Positions 1 to 12,394 of a stretch of DNA of 64,000 bases are shown here, one piece after another. The notes under the pieces are model-generated. The model saw only the letters and a program-made list of their open reading frames with translations. It did no database searches and had not been told where the DNA came from. Source of the DNA: Watersipora subatra (taxonomy: Eukaryota; Bryozoa; Gymnolaemata; Cheilostomatida; Watersiporidae); the NCBI RefSeq assembly GCF_963576615.1, contig NC_088711.1, forward strand, positions 6,014,001-6,078,000. Direction: 5' to 3'. Numbering within the stretch: position 1 is the stretch's first letter; the number at the start of each line of letters is the position of its first letter. Made by a program: the position numbers and the translations under genes.

Positions 1-1
1 A

Positions 2-2146
2 CGCAACACCATCCACTACACTCTCAGAGTGTACGCCCAGTGCGATTTCTCGCTCACACCGATTGTTGACCCATACAAGCACACGCAGGAGGTAGCTATA
101 TATTAGCTCATATGCTGAAGTAAAGACTCTGTTCCAAACGTATTTCTTAGCTCTTGGCTTTGGAACCATCTCCTTGTTGAGCTAGTATCAGAGGCTAGAT
201 TGTATTTGTCTTTACAATTCATATATAAACTAGAAAAAAGACATCTGTAGTGGAAACCAGAGAGGACTGGTGGATTATGATTATATATTAAGCCTGTGTA
301 CCCGAGACGTTTTAGTGCGTGTGGTGACAGCATTGACTTATGGATTTCTCACTGTTATACATTTAAGGCTGCTTACCTTTCTGTTTCTCTCCTTAGCTGG
401 TATAAGTATTTGAGACTTGGGTCACAATACACAGGAGATAGAAAGGTTGTCAGTCGAATCTACAAGTACAATTCAAATGCAATATTATCTTTTCATTTAG
501 GAGATTTGAAGGTGAACGTTTTCTCTAGCAATGCTCTAGCCCTAGACAGTAATGTCAGATATAAATAGTCTAATATCCTTGCAGATTACAGGAGAATGGA
601 AAGGGAAGACAGCGGGTGGTTGTGGGAACTATCCTCAGACTCACATGTTTAATCCTATATACCAGGTTTCCTTGGATAGCGCATCAACTTGCCATCTCCT
701 TGTAGAGCTCCGTGCGCCTAGGTGTGTATCGCTAGGTATTCTGCTACATGGTATTAAAACACTCCCTTTCCCTTTTTTCTGCGCATAGATAAATGTGGCT
801 ATATATTAAATTTATGTTTTAAAGCGGTCTATGCAATTTATAAGTAACTTTGGTGAGTTGTTTTCTCTTTATGCATTGTAATAATTGGTAAATCATATGC
901 CATTGGAAGGTAACTTTGCGCAGTGGTATGTTGTTGATGGATATTCAGAAAGTTAACAGGACTCTTAACAGAAGTGCCACTATTGAATACTTTATGCATA
1001 GTGGATACATGTTATTCTCCTAACTAGACAACGTAGAGGTGTTGTGTGACTGTCAAGTGTCTCTTTTTGATGAAACTAGATATTTGTTTAATAACTGTCA
1101 ATCCCAAGCAAGTGCCTGACTCTCATGCCTTAATCCCAAACTTAGAGAGTTCAGGAGTTTGCAACTTGCTGAGATTTTCAAAAAACTCTCCTTGATATCA
1201 CTGTAGGGAATATAGCGCTGGAATTGAAGCCAAACCCGTTAACATCAGCAAACCCAGTGCTCTAGGAAATCAACAAGAACTTTCTTCAGGCAATTACAGG
1301 TACAAAAACAAAGTTTTATGCTATAAGTTATTCTGGAACAAGCATATGTAGGGTAACAGAACACATCAGGGGCTTTATAAGGTAGTATATTGCCCAACCA
1401 AAGCCTTCACCTTCATCTGGTTTGAAGTTTTAGCTGAATCCAGCGGCTATCCTTGTTAACCGTACTGAAGCAGATCAGATCTTATTATCACACTGTTTTT
1501 TATTTATGGTTGTGTAAGTGTATGATTATAGATTATCGGTTGCATATTGATTTTACTAATAATTGCAGAGTGACCTACTCCCATCTACTATCCATCGTTT
1601 TTTTTGGACGTCATCAAGCCGCTTGCACATGCGCTCGTTTACGAAAAAGCCGCCATATTTGTAGAAAACGATCGTTATTTTTTTATTTAATAGTACTTTT
1701 TGGTGTTGTTTTGATACTATAATAAAAATTGCAAACAAAAGCATCGTTTTCAAAAATTTATTGCAAAGGTTTCATGTTTTTAACGATAAAATTGTCTATA
1801 AAGATGGCCGACAACGATAAAATGACGTCACGAAAAAATGAAGGATAGGTAGATAAAATCAAAGAAATTATGTTCTCCTCTGCCTCTTGTAAATAAAAAA
1901 AACTTGCTAACATCTTTCTGTACCACCCCTAGTTGGGCATTTCCTTCCTGTAATGCTTGCCTGAGTCCTGGTGGCTGACTCTTCGTACCTCCCCGTTATA
2001 GGTCAGGGTACTCTATACTACGCTTGGATTCTATCTCTGGAGGTGTATACAATATCATTCCGTCTACTTTCTCTCCCGGCCAAGAGGCTAACTTTATTCT
2101 TACCTTCAGCAGCAGCTGCCCGCTCAAAGTTTCCCGGCTCCAGTAG
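2..2146 (+). CDS. CAPN7: Calpain-7 (PalB-type calpain), C-terminal part, 4 exons
   Basis: Coding exons are 2-91 (cut off by the window start), 585-721, 1207-1299 and 2002-2146, ending in TAG at 2144-2146. Phases join cleanly (0, 2, 2) and every intron has GT and AG borders. The 154 visible residues cover the end of the first C2-like domain (the [11 protein letters not shown] segment) and the whole second one, which opens with the calpain signature [14 protein letters not shown] and NPIYQ and closes with [13 protein letters not shown]. This tandem C2-like tail is typical of calpain-7, a papain-like cysteine protease with N-terminal MIT domains that bind ESCRT-III. The protease core and MIT domains lie upstream of the window, so catalytic competence cannot be judged. 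The last intron carries a MITE. An ATTAAA at 2378-2383 could serve as the polyadenylation signal. Family assignment is strong. Confidence 0.93.
1591..1845. mobile_element. TA-flanked MITE (copy 1), in the last CAPN7 intron
   Basis: A 255-bp element begins TCCATCGTTTTTTTTGGACG and ends GACGTCACGAAAAAATGAAGGA. The two ends are imperfect inverted repeats of about 24 bp, each holding a GACGTCA core. TA dinucleotides at 1589-1590 and 1846-1847 fit a Tc1/mariner-type target duplication. A near-identical copy lies inverted at 39153-39406. There is no transposase; short ORFs across it are not coding. Confidence 0.8.
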
Positions 2147-2979
2147 CTGACAACTCTTCCAAGCTTAGCTTGCGCTCCACATCTTTATCGCTTCAAGGTG
2201 GTAAAGTCACCCTCAATATATTCATTATTGGCAGCTTCGTCCAGTTTTCGATGTCCACAAGCTTTTTTATCCACAAAGATGTACTCAACTGCATTACATA
2301 TATGATTGACACACATTTACAAAAAGGTCTACTATCGCTGTCAGGTTGGCCATTACCTGTGTATCATTTTACATAACATTAAAAGATTGGTTTATATATT
2401 TGAATATATAGCTTGTATATAAATAATAGTTTATAATTATTTGAAATTTCATCACAGTTGCATATAAAAAGAAATCTACAAGTCTGGAACAAATGGTATG
2501 AAATTATGACAGAAATTGGTAGCACCAAATGACGTGTAAGATTATTTAGTTGTCCTCTATAGCCGCAAAAGAACACCTGCGGTCAAAAAGGCTAAGATTA
2601 TGTGTTTACTAGGGTGTATGGATCTCAGGCTAGAGCTGGATAAACTGTGTGATGAGTGCGCAACTGCATCAGTTGGGACCTCCATGTTGCACAACCTTGT
2701 CGAACAGCAAGATATGCATACCTGCAAAATATAGTAAACGCTAGCAAACATTTAGAGAAGCAGTTTTCAGTTTAGCTGGTAAACTTGGAGACACATGAGA
2801 GACAGTTTTGGTAGCAACCTACAAGATTTAAAGAGCGCGGGCTTGTTTAGAGTAGCAATTGTATATTTACTAAAGGGAGGGTAGTTACTAAGGAACTGGC
2901 AGTTTCACAACTTTTATCCTAATAGTACCCTGGCTGTAAGACATCATTAATTGTGCTGATAAAACAGAGTATAAGTACA

Positions 2980-3150
2980 CACACAATTATTTGATAACAC
3001 TCGCAGGTAGTTGATTGGTGCAAATATTAGTGTGTTTAGCTACCAAGCCGAACGTCATGAGTTCAAACTCCATACAAAGCAATCTTTTTTCTTAACCTCT
3101 AACCATTATTTGGTCGGACATGTTCCTTATTATACGTAGTAAAGATTAAA
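2980..3150 (+). repeat. tRNA-derived SINE
   Basis: An RNA polymerase III-like head carries a B-box-like GAGTTCAAACTCC at 3059-3071. A T-rich stretch and a tail with TCGGACA and CTTATTAT follow. The tail matches the element at 13940-14075, and the head matches 35722-35850, so the three appear to belong to one family. Ends are approximate. Confidence 0.6.
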
Positions 3151-3433
3151 ATAAATATTTGGTGCATTAGGTGATTTTGCGTTTGCTAATTTACACCAGT
3201 TACTATGAGTTTATGAAATTCTAGCAGTGGGTTTGTCATTGTACGATATATTATAAAAAGGAATAGTCATAGATAAAGCATCTATCATTTGTCTAGTAAA
3301 AACCGAAGTGTGGAGACTACCACGGCTCTGTGAAGAAGAGTATACAGAGACTACAGCTCTGAGTCATAGTCCTACACATTATTATTATTATAAAACCATA
3401 GATAATCTGGTAGAGAGCCAATAGATGTATTCT

Positions 3434-3490
3434 ATTACACCCCCCTCTCCATTACACCCCTTCCCTCCCCATTACACCCCTTCCTTCCAC
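3434..3490. repeat. C-rich tandem repeat, unit about 18-20 bp
   Basis: Three consecutive copies of ATTACACCCC followed by a CT-rich stretch (TTCCCTCCCC-like). The strand is strongly pyrimidine-biased. No function seen. Confidence 0.7.
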
Positions 3491-3577
3491 AGTCAATATG
3501 AATTTAACCAGCTACTATTACTGCTCCAACTGTAAAACATGGCTATAGTATTAGATATCAAACAGGTATTTGACAAG

Positions 3578-3643
3578 CAATACCAAGGCTGTGCAGCAAC
3601 AATACCAAGGCTGTGCAGCAGCAATACCAAGGCTGTGCAGCAC
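3578..3643. repeat. 22-bp tandem repeat, 3 copies
   Basis: Copies begin at 3578, 3600 and 3622, each CAATACCAAGGCTGTGCAGC plus two variable bases. They are nearly identical, so the expansion is recent. 22 is not a multiple of 3, which argues against a coding repeat. Confidence 0.85.
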
Positions 3644-5610
3644 ATCCCTCATGTCTCTCATCTAACAACTATATTTTATTAGCAGTGTTTTGGTGCAACT
3701 CATTGATGAGTCAGCATTTTCTTGAAGTGTTCGATGATGTTCTGGAAGATTCAGTAGAGCATTTACTGCATTAGACAGTCTTCTGGTCTAGTGTCCTTTA
3801 CCAGATTGAACCGTTTGCAGTTAGCAGAGTTTTGATTGCAATCTCATGCCAAAAGTTTGTTAACTTCAAACGTAAAATATTTGGTAAAATCCCTCCTCTT
3901 CGAGCGCAATGTTTCTACATACTTTTTTTTTATAAACAAAAAAATTGTATAACTGGACCTTGAAGTATAATGTTACATTTCTAATGTTAAACTTCAGATT
4001 ATTTTAGCAAGAAATCAAACTGCAGGAAATAGACGGTGCCAACAGTCAAAGGCAAGCATATCCTTGAACACAACAGAGAGTTACGAGGTATGAGTTGCTT
4101 CCACCTACCTTATTTATACCATCGTCTGAAGTTGTGCAGCCGACATGGTTCGCTGTGCAAAGGGATGCACTTATACAGGCTTTCATTACAGATAAACTTG
4201 TTTTCGTTTCTGAGTTAAACATATGTGTCGTCTGACATGCGGTCATATCTGGAATATTGAAGAGAATTTCTCTTTAATGAGGCATAACAATAGAGATGTT
4301 AATCCCTGACGTAATGAGTAATAGATTGGATTCTCAGCAATCATAGAGGAAGCCCGTAGGTAAGAGCTCAGCCGCATTATCCTCATTAAAAACTCATTTT
4401 TTCTGGATTTCTGTTGCTTGCGTCATGTTCATAATAGAGCCTGTTCACATTAGACAGACAATTTAAATATGTTTCTATAAATATAATAAGCATAGAGCCC
4501 TGTCGGTAAACCACTTATTTCACAGACACAAACTTTTACCAATTTTGTTTATTATAGACTATAGCTTATAATGACTAGAACAGTAAAACATCTATGTTAC
4601 TACCGCTTGGGGCAGAGACCCTCAATCTTCTCAAAACTTACTTGTTGGACAGGCGAGGTTAGGAGCCCATCGATTGCAGGATTCATTATCAATATGGCGT
4701 GGGCACGTCCAACAGAGTAAGGCTAAAAATAGAATAACATTAATGTCTATCAGTAAATTATAATAAAAATATTGCATTTTGCCTTTCAATATTCCTTCAG
4801 TTTTCTACAACTGGATACAACTTCTACAAATTTTAGATGCTTTTTTAAAAGAATAGTTTGGGCGAGTGAGGCTCATGGCAGCATGACATGCTGTCTGTCC
4901 TCTTACAGACTTGTGGTAAAGCACTGGGTACAGATAACTAAACTCATAGCTCGCATGATGAGACAACTCAGAGGCGCTATCAATTGAGACCAGTTCAAAA
5001 ATATCTATAACAATGAAATTCTCCACCACGCAAACCTGCCATTTATATCTGGCAATTCGATTGAAAAAATCCGTGTCATTAGGCGGCATGCAAAGAGCCG
5101 ACGAAGACTAATTTTTCAGATGTCTGTTGTACATCCAGGTCTAGAAATTCTGAACTGAAAGATAAGATTAACTTAAACTGCCATAAAACGGTTCCAGTCG
5201 TATTGAGTGGTTGTAAGAAAGATGTGTAGCTACTATTGACACACAGCAATTACCAAGAAGTTAATTTAGGTAGAGCATCATATCAATAGAGAGACTGACA
5301 AGGAGAAGATAAATCACTGGGTAAACACAAATTCTCAAGCAGTAAGCAGTAATTGCCACAACTGTTTGACTTGTCCTTTATGAGTGTACTGTCCACTTTA
5401 AGCTTTATTACCTCTATTGCTGTTATATCATATTCTCTGTTTGCTCTTCATCTATATGTATGCGAGTCGATGCAAAGACAAACAGTAAACAGGCTGATAA
5501 TAGACCTCTATCATATTAGTATCTTATTAAACCTGGCTGTGATGGATTTCAATTTCATGTAACTTGTCATTCCCACAGTGCCGACATAAACTCTGGGTTC
5601 CGCCTCGAAT

Positions 5611-5760
5611 ATTTGAGAAAACCTGTTTAGATATTCTTAAAAATCTTTTGCGCTGACATAGCGACAATGCTGTCAAAAACTTTGTGTTATGCTCTAAAGA
5701 TTTGAGAAGTTCTGTCTAGACATTTCCAAAAGTCTTCTGCGCTGACATAGCTTCTGCTTT
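5611..5760. repeat. Diverged tandem duplication, 89-bp period
   Basis: ATTTGAGAA at 5611 and 5700 starts two related stretches, each ending in a variant of TCTTTTGCGCTGACATAGC. The copies differ at several bases. Confidence 0.6.
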
Positions 5761-6292
5761 AAATGAATAAACTGTCTCATTCTCATCTCATCAGCAATTT
5801 CATGATAATTCCTTAGATGAAACAAGTTAAATTATATTTTATGCATTGAATTATACGCTATGAAAAGCCAATTACGTAACAATATTTCACAACGTCTATT
5901 GAAATGTTTTCCCTCTCAAGTCACACTATATTTAGCCCTTTGTAGTCATTGCTTAATGCCCATCATCTGTTGTAGATAATTACATATTCTTGAATACAAA
6001 TGGATCACCAAGGAGTCATCATGAGTATCCTGGAGATAATGAGATAAAATTTTATCGTAATTGATATTCTTCCTCCATCGTCTGTCATCAAGCTCTAAGC
6101 TATCTCACTCACTGGTATAATTCTAAGATGGAGCAAATATTAATGGACATGAAATTCTTACCCGCTTTCTCAGTGTCGGCAGCGGATTGTGGGAGAAGGC
6201 AGCAACTGACAATGCCAAGCTTGATGAAGAATGAGACTGACATCTCTTGAATTGATCTGATACCCTACAGCTTCATAGCTGCTTATATATCT

Positions 6293-6342
6293 TCCCTGCT
6301 GCTAGTTCACTTCCCTGCTGCCTTTTCACTTCCCTGCTTATA
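6293..6342. repeat. Short CTTCCCTGCT tandem repeat
   Basis: Three spaced copies of CTTCCCTGCT in about 50 bp. No function seen. Confidence 0.6.
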
Positions 6343-9017
6343 TATGAGAGATAATCTTAGCTACAGATTTGTACTTGTTGACTGCATCTCCCACCTCTGT
6401 ACTAATTGATCCAATAAGCACGCACAAGAATTACAAACACATGGACAAGTAATCCGCACATGTTTTCGGCCATGTAGATCGAGTCAACCCTGATCTGTGT
6501 TACAGTCGGTCACTCCACAGATCGTATATTAACTGTAACCCTTTAGGAACTGAAAAATGGCAAACACACCCGATGTACGAGTATAACGGAGAGTGTGCCA
6601 GGTGTTGACATCATTGAGTGTAGTGTAGGCCGTGTATGGGGAGCAGTGTACTTGGATGACTGAGATTTGTATGACATGATAATAAACAAAGATGGTATAG
6701 TGCACCTCGACATAAGATCGATTACTTATGCACTCGATGCCTGCATTTTAGTCATATTGATCAATATATTCTAATCTTAAGAAACTATATTCATGGAAAA
6801 TCAGCAACAAAAGAGGGAGCTTCCAACAATTCAATGCGAGATGCTAACTTGTTTTTTTGTTTTTATCAGTTCACATATCTATGCATGTTGTCGTTGTATT
6901 TCCAGCTTGGCTTTTTTACATCCATTGAGCACCTGGAGCACCTTCCCCCTTCCTCTGTCATCAGACAGCTGTACTCATATACTACTGATGTAGTAGCTAT
7001 CCAAGCTCCAGGAAATTAAATGGTCTTGCTCTCACAGTGTATGTTATCTGGTGCAAATTTTGATTTGCAGACCATTAGGTTTTTACCTTTAAAAGGTTTA
7101 AGGTAAGCTCGACGAGTAAGAGTGGAGTGCGTCAGCAGTCAGCATTCATTTAGCGATATAAACTGTCCTGCTGCCTTTCTACATGCGGTAGCTCAGTGTA
7201 CGAGCATCTTACAAGTTACTAGTGCAGCAGCGAGGCTAATCACCGTGCTGTTCTTACTGTGAGCTCACTCTCGGTGCCACTCTTATCACATCATCATTCG
7301 CTTCTTTTTTTGAAGATGTTTTTAAATTTTAGGTATGACATACTATAACCTCTTTAAAACTGGATGAGTCTGAAGAAAATTATATAAAAAACAGCTTCAC
7401 TGTTGAATCCGATATCACCGTCGAATGCAGTGTAAAAATCGAATGATAAAATACTCACCAACAATGTAGGAGAAAGCGGAGAGAAGAGAGCAGAGACTGG
7501 CGTTACAACTGGAACTCAAATACTAGAGACGTGAGCACAGCTCTAGTGCATCAGGCAATATGACCAGTCGCGTACAAGACTTGAGGATTATCAATACGGC
7601 TCATTGTCAAAACAGTGAATATGATTCTCGGTTGTCGGCTCGGCTAGTCTGCTTTGCTTTACTCACAATAGTTGAAAGCCTTCTCCTATTACATACTGCA
7701 GGCATGACTAAATAAGCCGACACAAGGGTTTTGTTGACTTACAAACATAAACCTTTCCCAGGCATGAAAAGCTTATCTCAGTTATGAATTGCAACTAGAC
7801 GAGCATTTCTAACTATTGTAGGTTACACTTTGAATCTAGTTATATACACATGTGGACATGTGTAGACACATGCGTACTTGCATCTCAGCCTATCTCATCA
7901 ACATATAGCCTATAGCTTGCTGGTGTCAAATATTGCAGCCTAAATAACAAATAACATTAATTTTCAAGTAATAATTTATCTATTTCAACCCGCAAACCTA
8001 AAGTGATAACTAATAACAAGGACACATTTGGTTAGTTATCTTTGTAAAGGGACACACATCAACGATATAACGAGACGCACGATATAATATAAAGATTCCC
8101 GTATGTTCGAGTTGCATTGAGCAATGAGTGGCATCTCCCGAAGCTAAAAATGTTGAAGATCATGTGAATGTTTAACATTACAGATAAAGGCACATCAATG
8201 ATTAGAGTTATTAGAACAAGCGGGTGCAAGTTTTTGAATATGCAGAGATGACAGAGTTATCAACAAACATGCAGAATCAATTGAGCTTAAACTTCAAAAG
8301 TTTATTTTAAAATCATCTGTCCATTTCTAAATTAGTACACTTATACTATACTGCCTAGCGCACAATATATAAAAAATCAGTCATATTGATGTCCAAGTAT
8401 TTTACATATGAAATATGCTTACTTGTCAATACTATGTGCACTTCTCAAAGCTGTACCACTAGCATCTTAAGCTTGATAAGAGAGGTCGGTTCAAGCTCAA
8501 CAAAACATTTAGTAAATAAAATCTTGATTAAGCCTTTTGCGAGTTGCGCGCAAAGATTCACATCTAGTCTGTACTTTAGCACCCAACAAATTTGCGTTTG
8601 TGTCATGAGTGACAAAGCGATGACATCTGATTCTAAATAAGATGTCATCAGGATCGTTAAAACTTCCTTGGGTGTTCCAAAAACTGATCAGAAGCTTCTC
8701 TTGCCTGGACGCAAACAGTTTCTGATCAGGCGCAGGGACTACCAGCAGTGTAAGCATTTTTTTCAAAAGCTATCTTAAATGTTGTTCCAGCTCCATTCTG
8801 GTTCATTTGTTCACTGTTGAAAGTTCATACATCCTTAAGACGTGTACTTACCCATTTTGCTGGCTTCTGTCAAGGTTGGCTCCCTTAGCCAATAATCTTT
8901 ACAAAGATCTAGCCTACATGGCAGTGGCAGTGTCATGAAACGGGTTGTATTGGTTTGTGTAAAGCCAATAGCAGAGTTGTACACATCTACCTGAACTATT
9001 TAAAATGCTGTTTATTA

Positions 9018-9160
9018 TGTATAGTATGTAGCATATAATAACATGCTCTTTATATGTATAGTATGTAAAAGGTAATAACATTCTATTTATAGGCCTATAT
9101 CTATAATATGTAACCTGTAATGACATTCTATTTATATACCTATAATATGTAACATGTAAT
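9018..9160. repeat. AT-rich tandem repeat, unit about 50 bp
   Basis: Roughly three degenerate copies of a unit containing ATAGTATGTA or ATAATATGTAAC followed by TAATGACATTCTATTTATA. The copies differ by small indels. Confidence 0.6.
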
Positions 9161-12100
9161 CATTGCTTGATAGAAATTGAAGTAGAAGTATAAATAACTT
9201 TTGTTGAGTAATATAGAGAAAAAATATAATCACCAAAAACCTTTGGTCTCAGCTATTAGTTACAGCGATGAGCTCAAGCATTAAACCACCACAAAAAGTG
9301 GAGATATATGAAAAATGCTAATGAATGATGAATTGACATTACAAAAAGTAGACTTACCGTTTTAAAGAGATACAACCCAATAAAAATTTTTTACACTTTG
9401 AATGAGTAACATCTCTGGAATTGTAAATTCAAAGGGTGCTATGTACAGTACTGCGGCACAAAACTAAGATATTGTATTTAGATATTTATGTTGTAAAAAC
9501 TTGTACTTATTTATATGAACTTTATTTATGACATACTGCTGATCTTATTATTCAAAGTTGGCCTTATTCTAGCAAGTCAATAATATTAAATATATGTAAT
9601 ATTATTTTAGAGCATTACACTCAAGTTAATAACTTCTCCGAGTTGTCTCCTTCCCTCCAAATTGAACAGTTTACGGAGTTATCTTTTCTTATTTAACATT
9701 CAGTGGGCAATAAAGCTTCTATTAGATTTACTCCCATCGCAAAATCGAAATTCCTAGGCTAGTGTACTTCGCCCTTCAACGTGATTAGCACCGTTTTTAT
9801 TTAGCAGATTGATTGATACTTTAAGAATTTCATTGTTATAGCAAGTATGTTATGATGACTAGTTAACCGCACATGTTACTAACACAATCATTTATCTTGT
9901 GATTACAATGCAAAGTATGCACCGCGTCCCTGGGTCACTCCAACCTCTCATACACACTGTAAAAGTACGAGCTGCATTTTTGTCTGGTCATCCAGGCAGC
10001 TGCCGTAAATTACATCATGTAAGAAACGTTATAAGTGAGTGCCTTCTAAATTGTACCGTACCGTAGTGCCCTTAAATACTTGCAATGCAATGGAAGTCAG
10101 TGGCGCCAGTATTGTACTCATGTTTTTAAATAAAGTTCTTTTATGTTACATATTATTAAAAATATTCACTGTTTAGGCAGAAGCTTAAATAAAATTAATA
10201 AATAACGAAGTATGTAAGAGAACTGTTTACGCCGCCCACTAATATAAGCAGTGTAACATGTGAAAACCCTTTTAGTTTGTATATGCCTGCTGTAAGTTGT
10301 GCACAATGTGTGTTTTAATCAGTTGCTCTCTTTGCATCTAGTGTTCATGTAAATTCTTATTCGTGATTGTGGAGCTTCAGTGAGGTGCTGAGCCTTGCTG
10401 TTGCGCAGCACAAATCTAAGCTAACCTGTATGCATGTCCTGCATTATAAAATTGATTCAGGTTTTTGTGCCCTTGCTGCAGCCATAATATTGGAGTTAAC
10501 TTGTCTCAGAAAAGCGCCCATAAACCAAACAGGCTACAGGGAAGCCATAAACCCAACAGGCTACACATTTTTGGCAAAATGTGCCTTATACCAAAAAGCT
10601 TTTGGGACACATCTCCTTTCATTTGGTAGAATCTATCAGTATTTCTATGACACTTAAATTGGTGTGAAGGTATGAAAAAATTGAATACGTAGAACATATG
10701 CCTTGAACTCTATAACAAGTCTCATGAAAAAATGAAAGTAGAAAGCGCAAAAGCAGGGAATGTGTGGAAAGTCTGATAAATGGGATGGAATGATCTAGTG
10801 GCTGCTTGTTAACACATATTATTTAGATACCAATGTCTATTGAGTTTATGGGCATCATCTAGAAGGCTTGAATCACCTAGCCTGTAAGCATGTTAAGGGT
10901 GCGTTATTTTTATGCTGTTATTTTTTTCTTCATAAGCTTTCCCAAGTGAAAATGAAGCCTCCATGTGAAGTTATCTTACAATCGGATTTTTGTGGTCCCG
11001 CATCGGCCATTGCTAACATTTTTTATGTTCAATTCTAATGTTGCATATTTCACTATGATCAATTTTATTGCTATCATTATTCAACCAATTACAAAGCTTC
11101 TATCAGTTAATATTTTTACCAATGTTTTGACTCATTTGAGTGATTATTTTTTCTGTAGAATGTGAGGCAGGAATTATAAAAATGCCACTTTACTTTCTTT
11201 AGGATGCACCAGTTTTAGACTCTTGTTCATAAAGGTAGTCTGTTGTACACGCGACTTTTTGGCATATTTCATTGTTAGTTTAATTATAGATTCATGTAAA
11301 AATCTGTCCTCTTATTAAGCAAAGCATAATGGTAACTGTAAAAGAAAGAACTTAACAACAGTCTTATATAGACACATAACTCGATGCAAACAATAACATA
11401 TAACCATTATATTTTTCATGAAATTACTTCTGTAAAACGGCCATAAATGTCTATTTAAAATTCCTCAGTTTGATGACCATTATCATTACTGCCCTGGTAA
11501 ACATCTCCATCAAGCATTACAACATACCAGCTGCAACTGTTCTTGAACCACCAGTAGTACACAAGGCTGTAGCTAGCTAATTTGTTTGACAAGCTATTTT
11601 TATCAACCTTGCGACTGAAGTCGCTGGCCAACGTTTCAAAGCTGCAAGCTACTGCCACAGCCCAGGACAGTAGAGGTTTTCAACTTGTGAACATTGGGTT
11701 TTAACCATAATACATTGATAGCCAAAAACGTGTGGTACAAGTTCATAAAAACCTCAAAATTTTCCATCTTTGTCCACCTTGTTAGCATGCAATTCTAATA
11801 ACATTTGGTCAAATACGAACAAATGAACCTTCTTTATAAAGGCTTTATTACACGAGTTCAACGTTAAACTTAAGAAATTGCATCCTTGAAACAACCATGG
11901 AACCTTAGCGCATAAGTTTTATGGAGACTTGCTCTTTTTATCATATACAATAATATTCGGTATTGGGCTTTTTACCAGTCATTAATTAATAGCTAGAAAA
12001 AAACACATCTTCAATTCTATTATACGGTTTCACTGAAAATTATGTCTGTCGAACCAAAGGAAACCTTAAATGTTGTATTAATGTATAGGATGAATATCTG

Positions 12101-12394
12101 AGAAGTTCATCAAGCCAATCTTTGTGCACTTTTAGAAGCTAATAATTTGAAAAGAGATGTTGTGGTTTACCAACATCCAATTAAATATTGCTATGAACTG
12201 TTTTTGAAAATAACATTTGTTTATTGCGACTGCAATGGCAATAGCTATGGCACAGTTGTCATGTCTTCATTTCTAAAATTTCTGTAAACATGTTTTTTCA
12301 ATTCAAAGATTTTCAATTCCCAGTTTACCTATGTTCTGCCATGTCTGCCAACAGTTCCCAAGAACAAACTTAAAAATAGCACAAGTTTATTTAA

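Larger units (their letters stand above)
2147..12390. other. Gene-poor intergenic region
   Basis: About 10 kb with no recognisable protein domain on either strand. All open frames are under about 100 codons and none has convincing composition or homology. Contents seen are the presumed CAPN7 3' UTR (to about 2390), a SINE near 2980-3150, several short tandem repeats (about 3434-3490, 3578-3643, 5611-5760, 6293-6342, 9018-9160, 10519-10570) and otherwise unremarkable AT-rich DNA. Distal regulatory sequence for the thiolase gene could lie here but none can be pointed to. Confidence 0.6.

Noticed and set aside
1453-1722. 89-codon frame in the last CAPN7 intron
   Set aside because: It runs through the MITE and has no homology; the real exons flank it.
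4046-5089. Short open frames of 60-94 codons on both strands
   Set aside because: No domain, no codon bias, no splice partners and overlapping frames on both strands; consistent with chance in AT-rich DNA.
5353-5562. Hydrophobic 69-codon frame that could look like a membrane protein
   Set aside because: AT-rich DNA gives hydrophobic translations by chance; there is no gene context and nothing recognisable.
7186-7250. tRNA-like start GCGGTAGCTCAGTGTACGAG
   Set aside because: The A-box looks good, but no convincing B-box, anticodon stem or acceptor pairing follows. At most an old SINE fragment.
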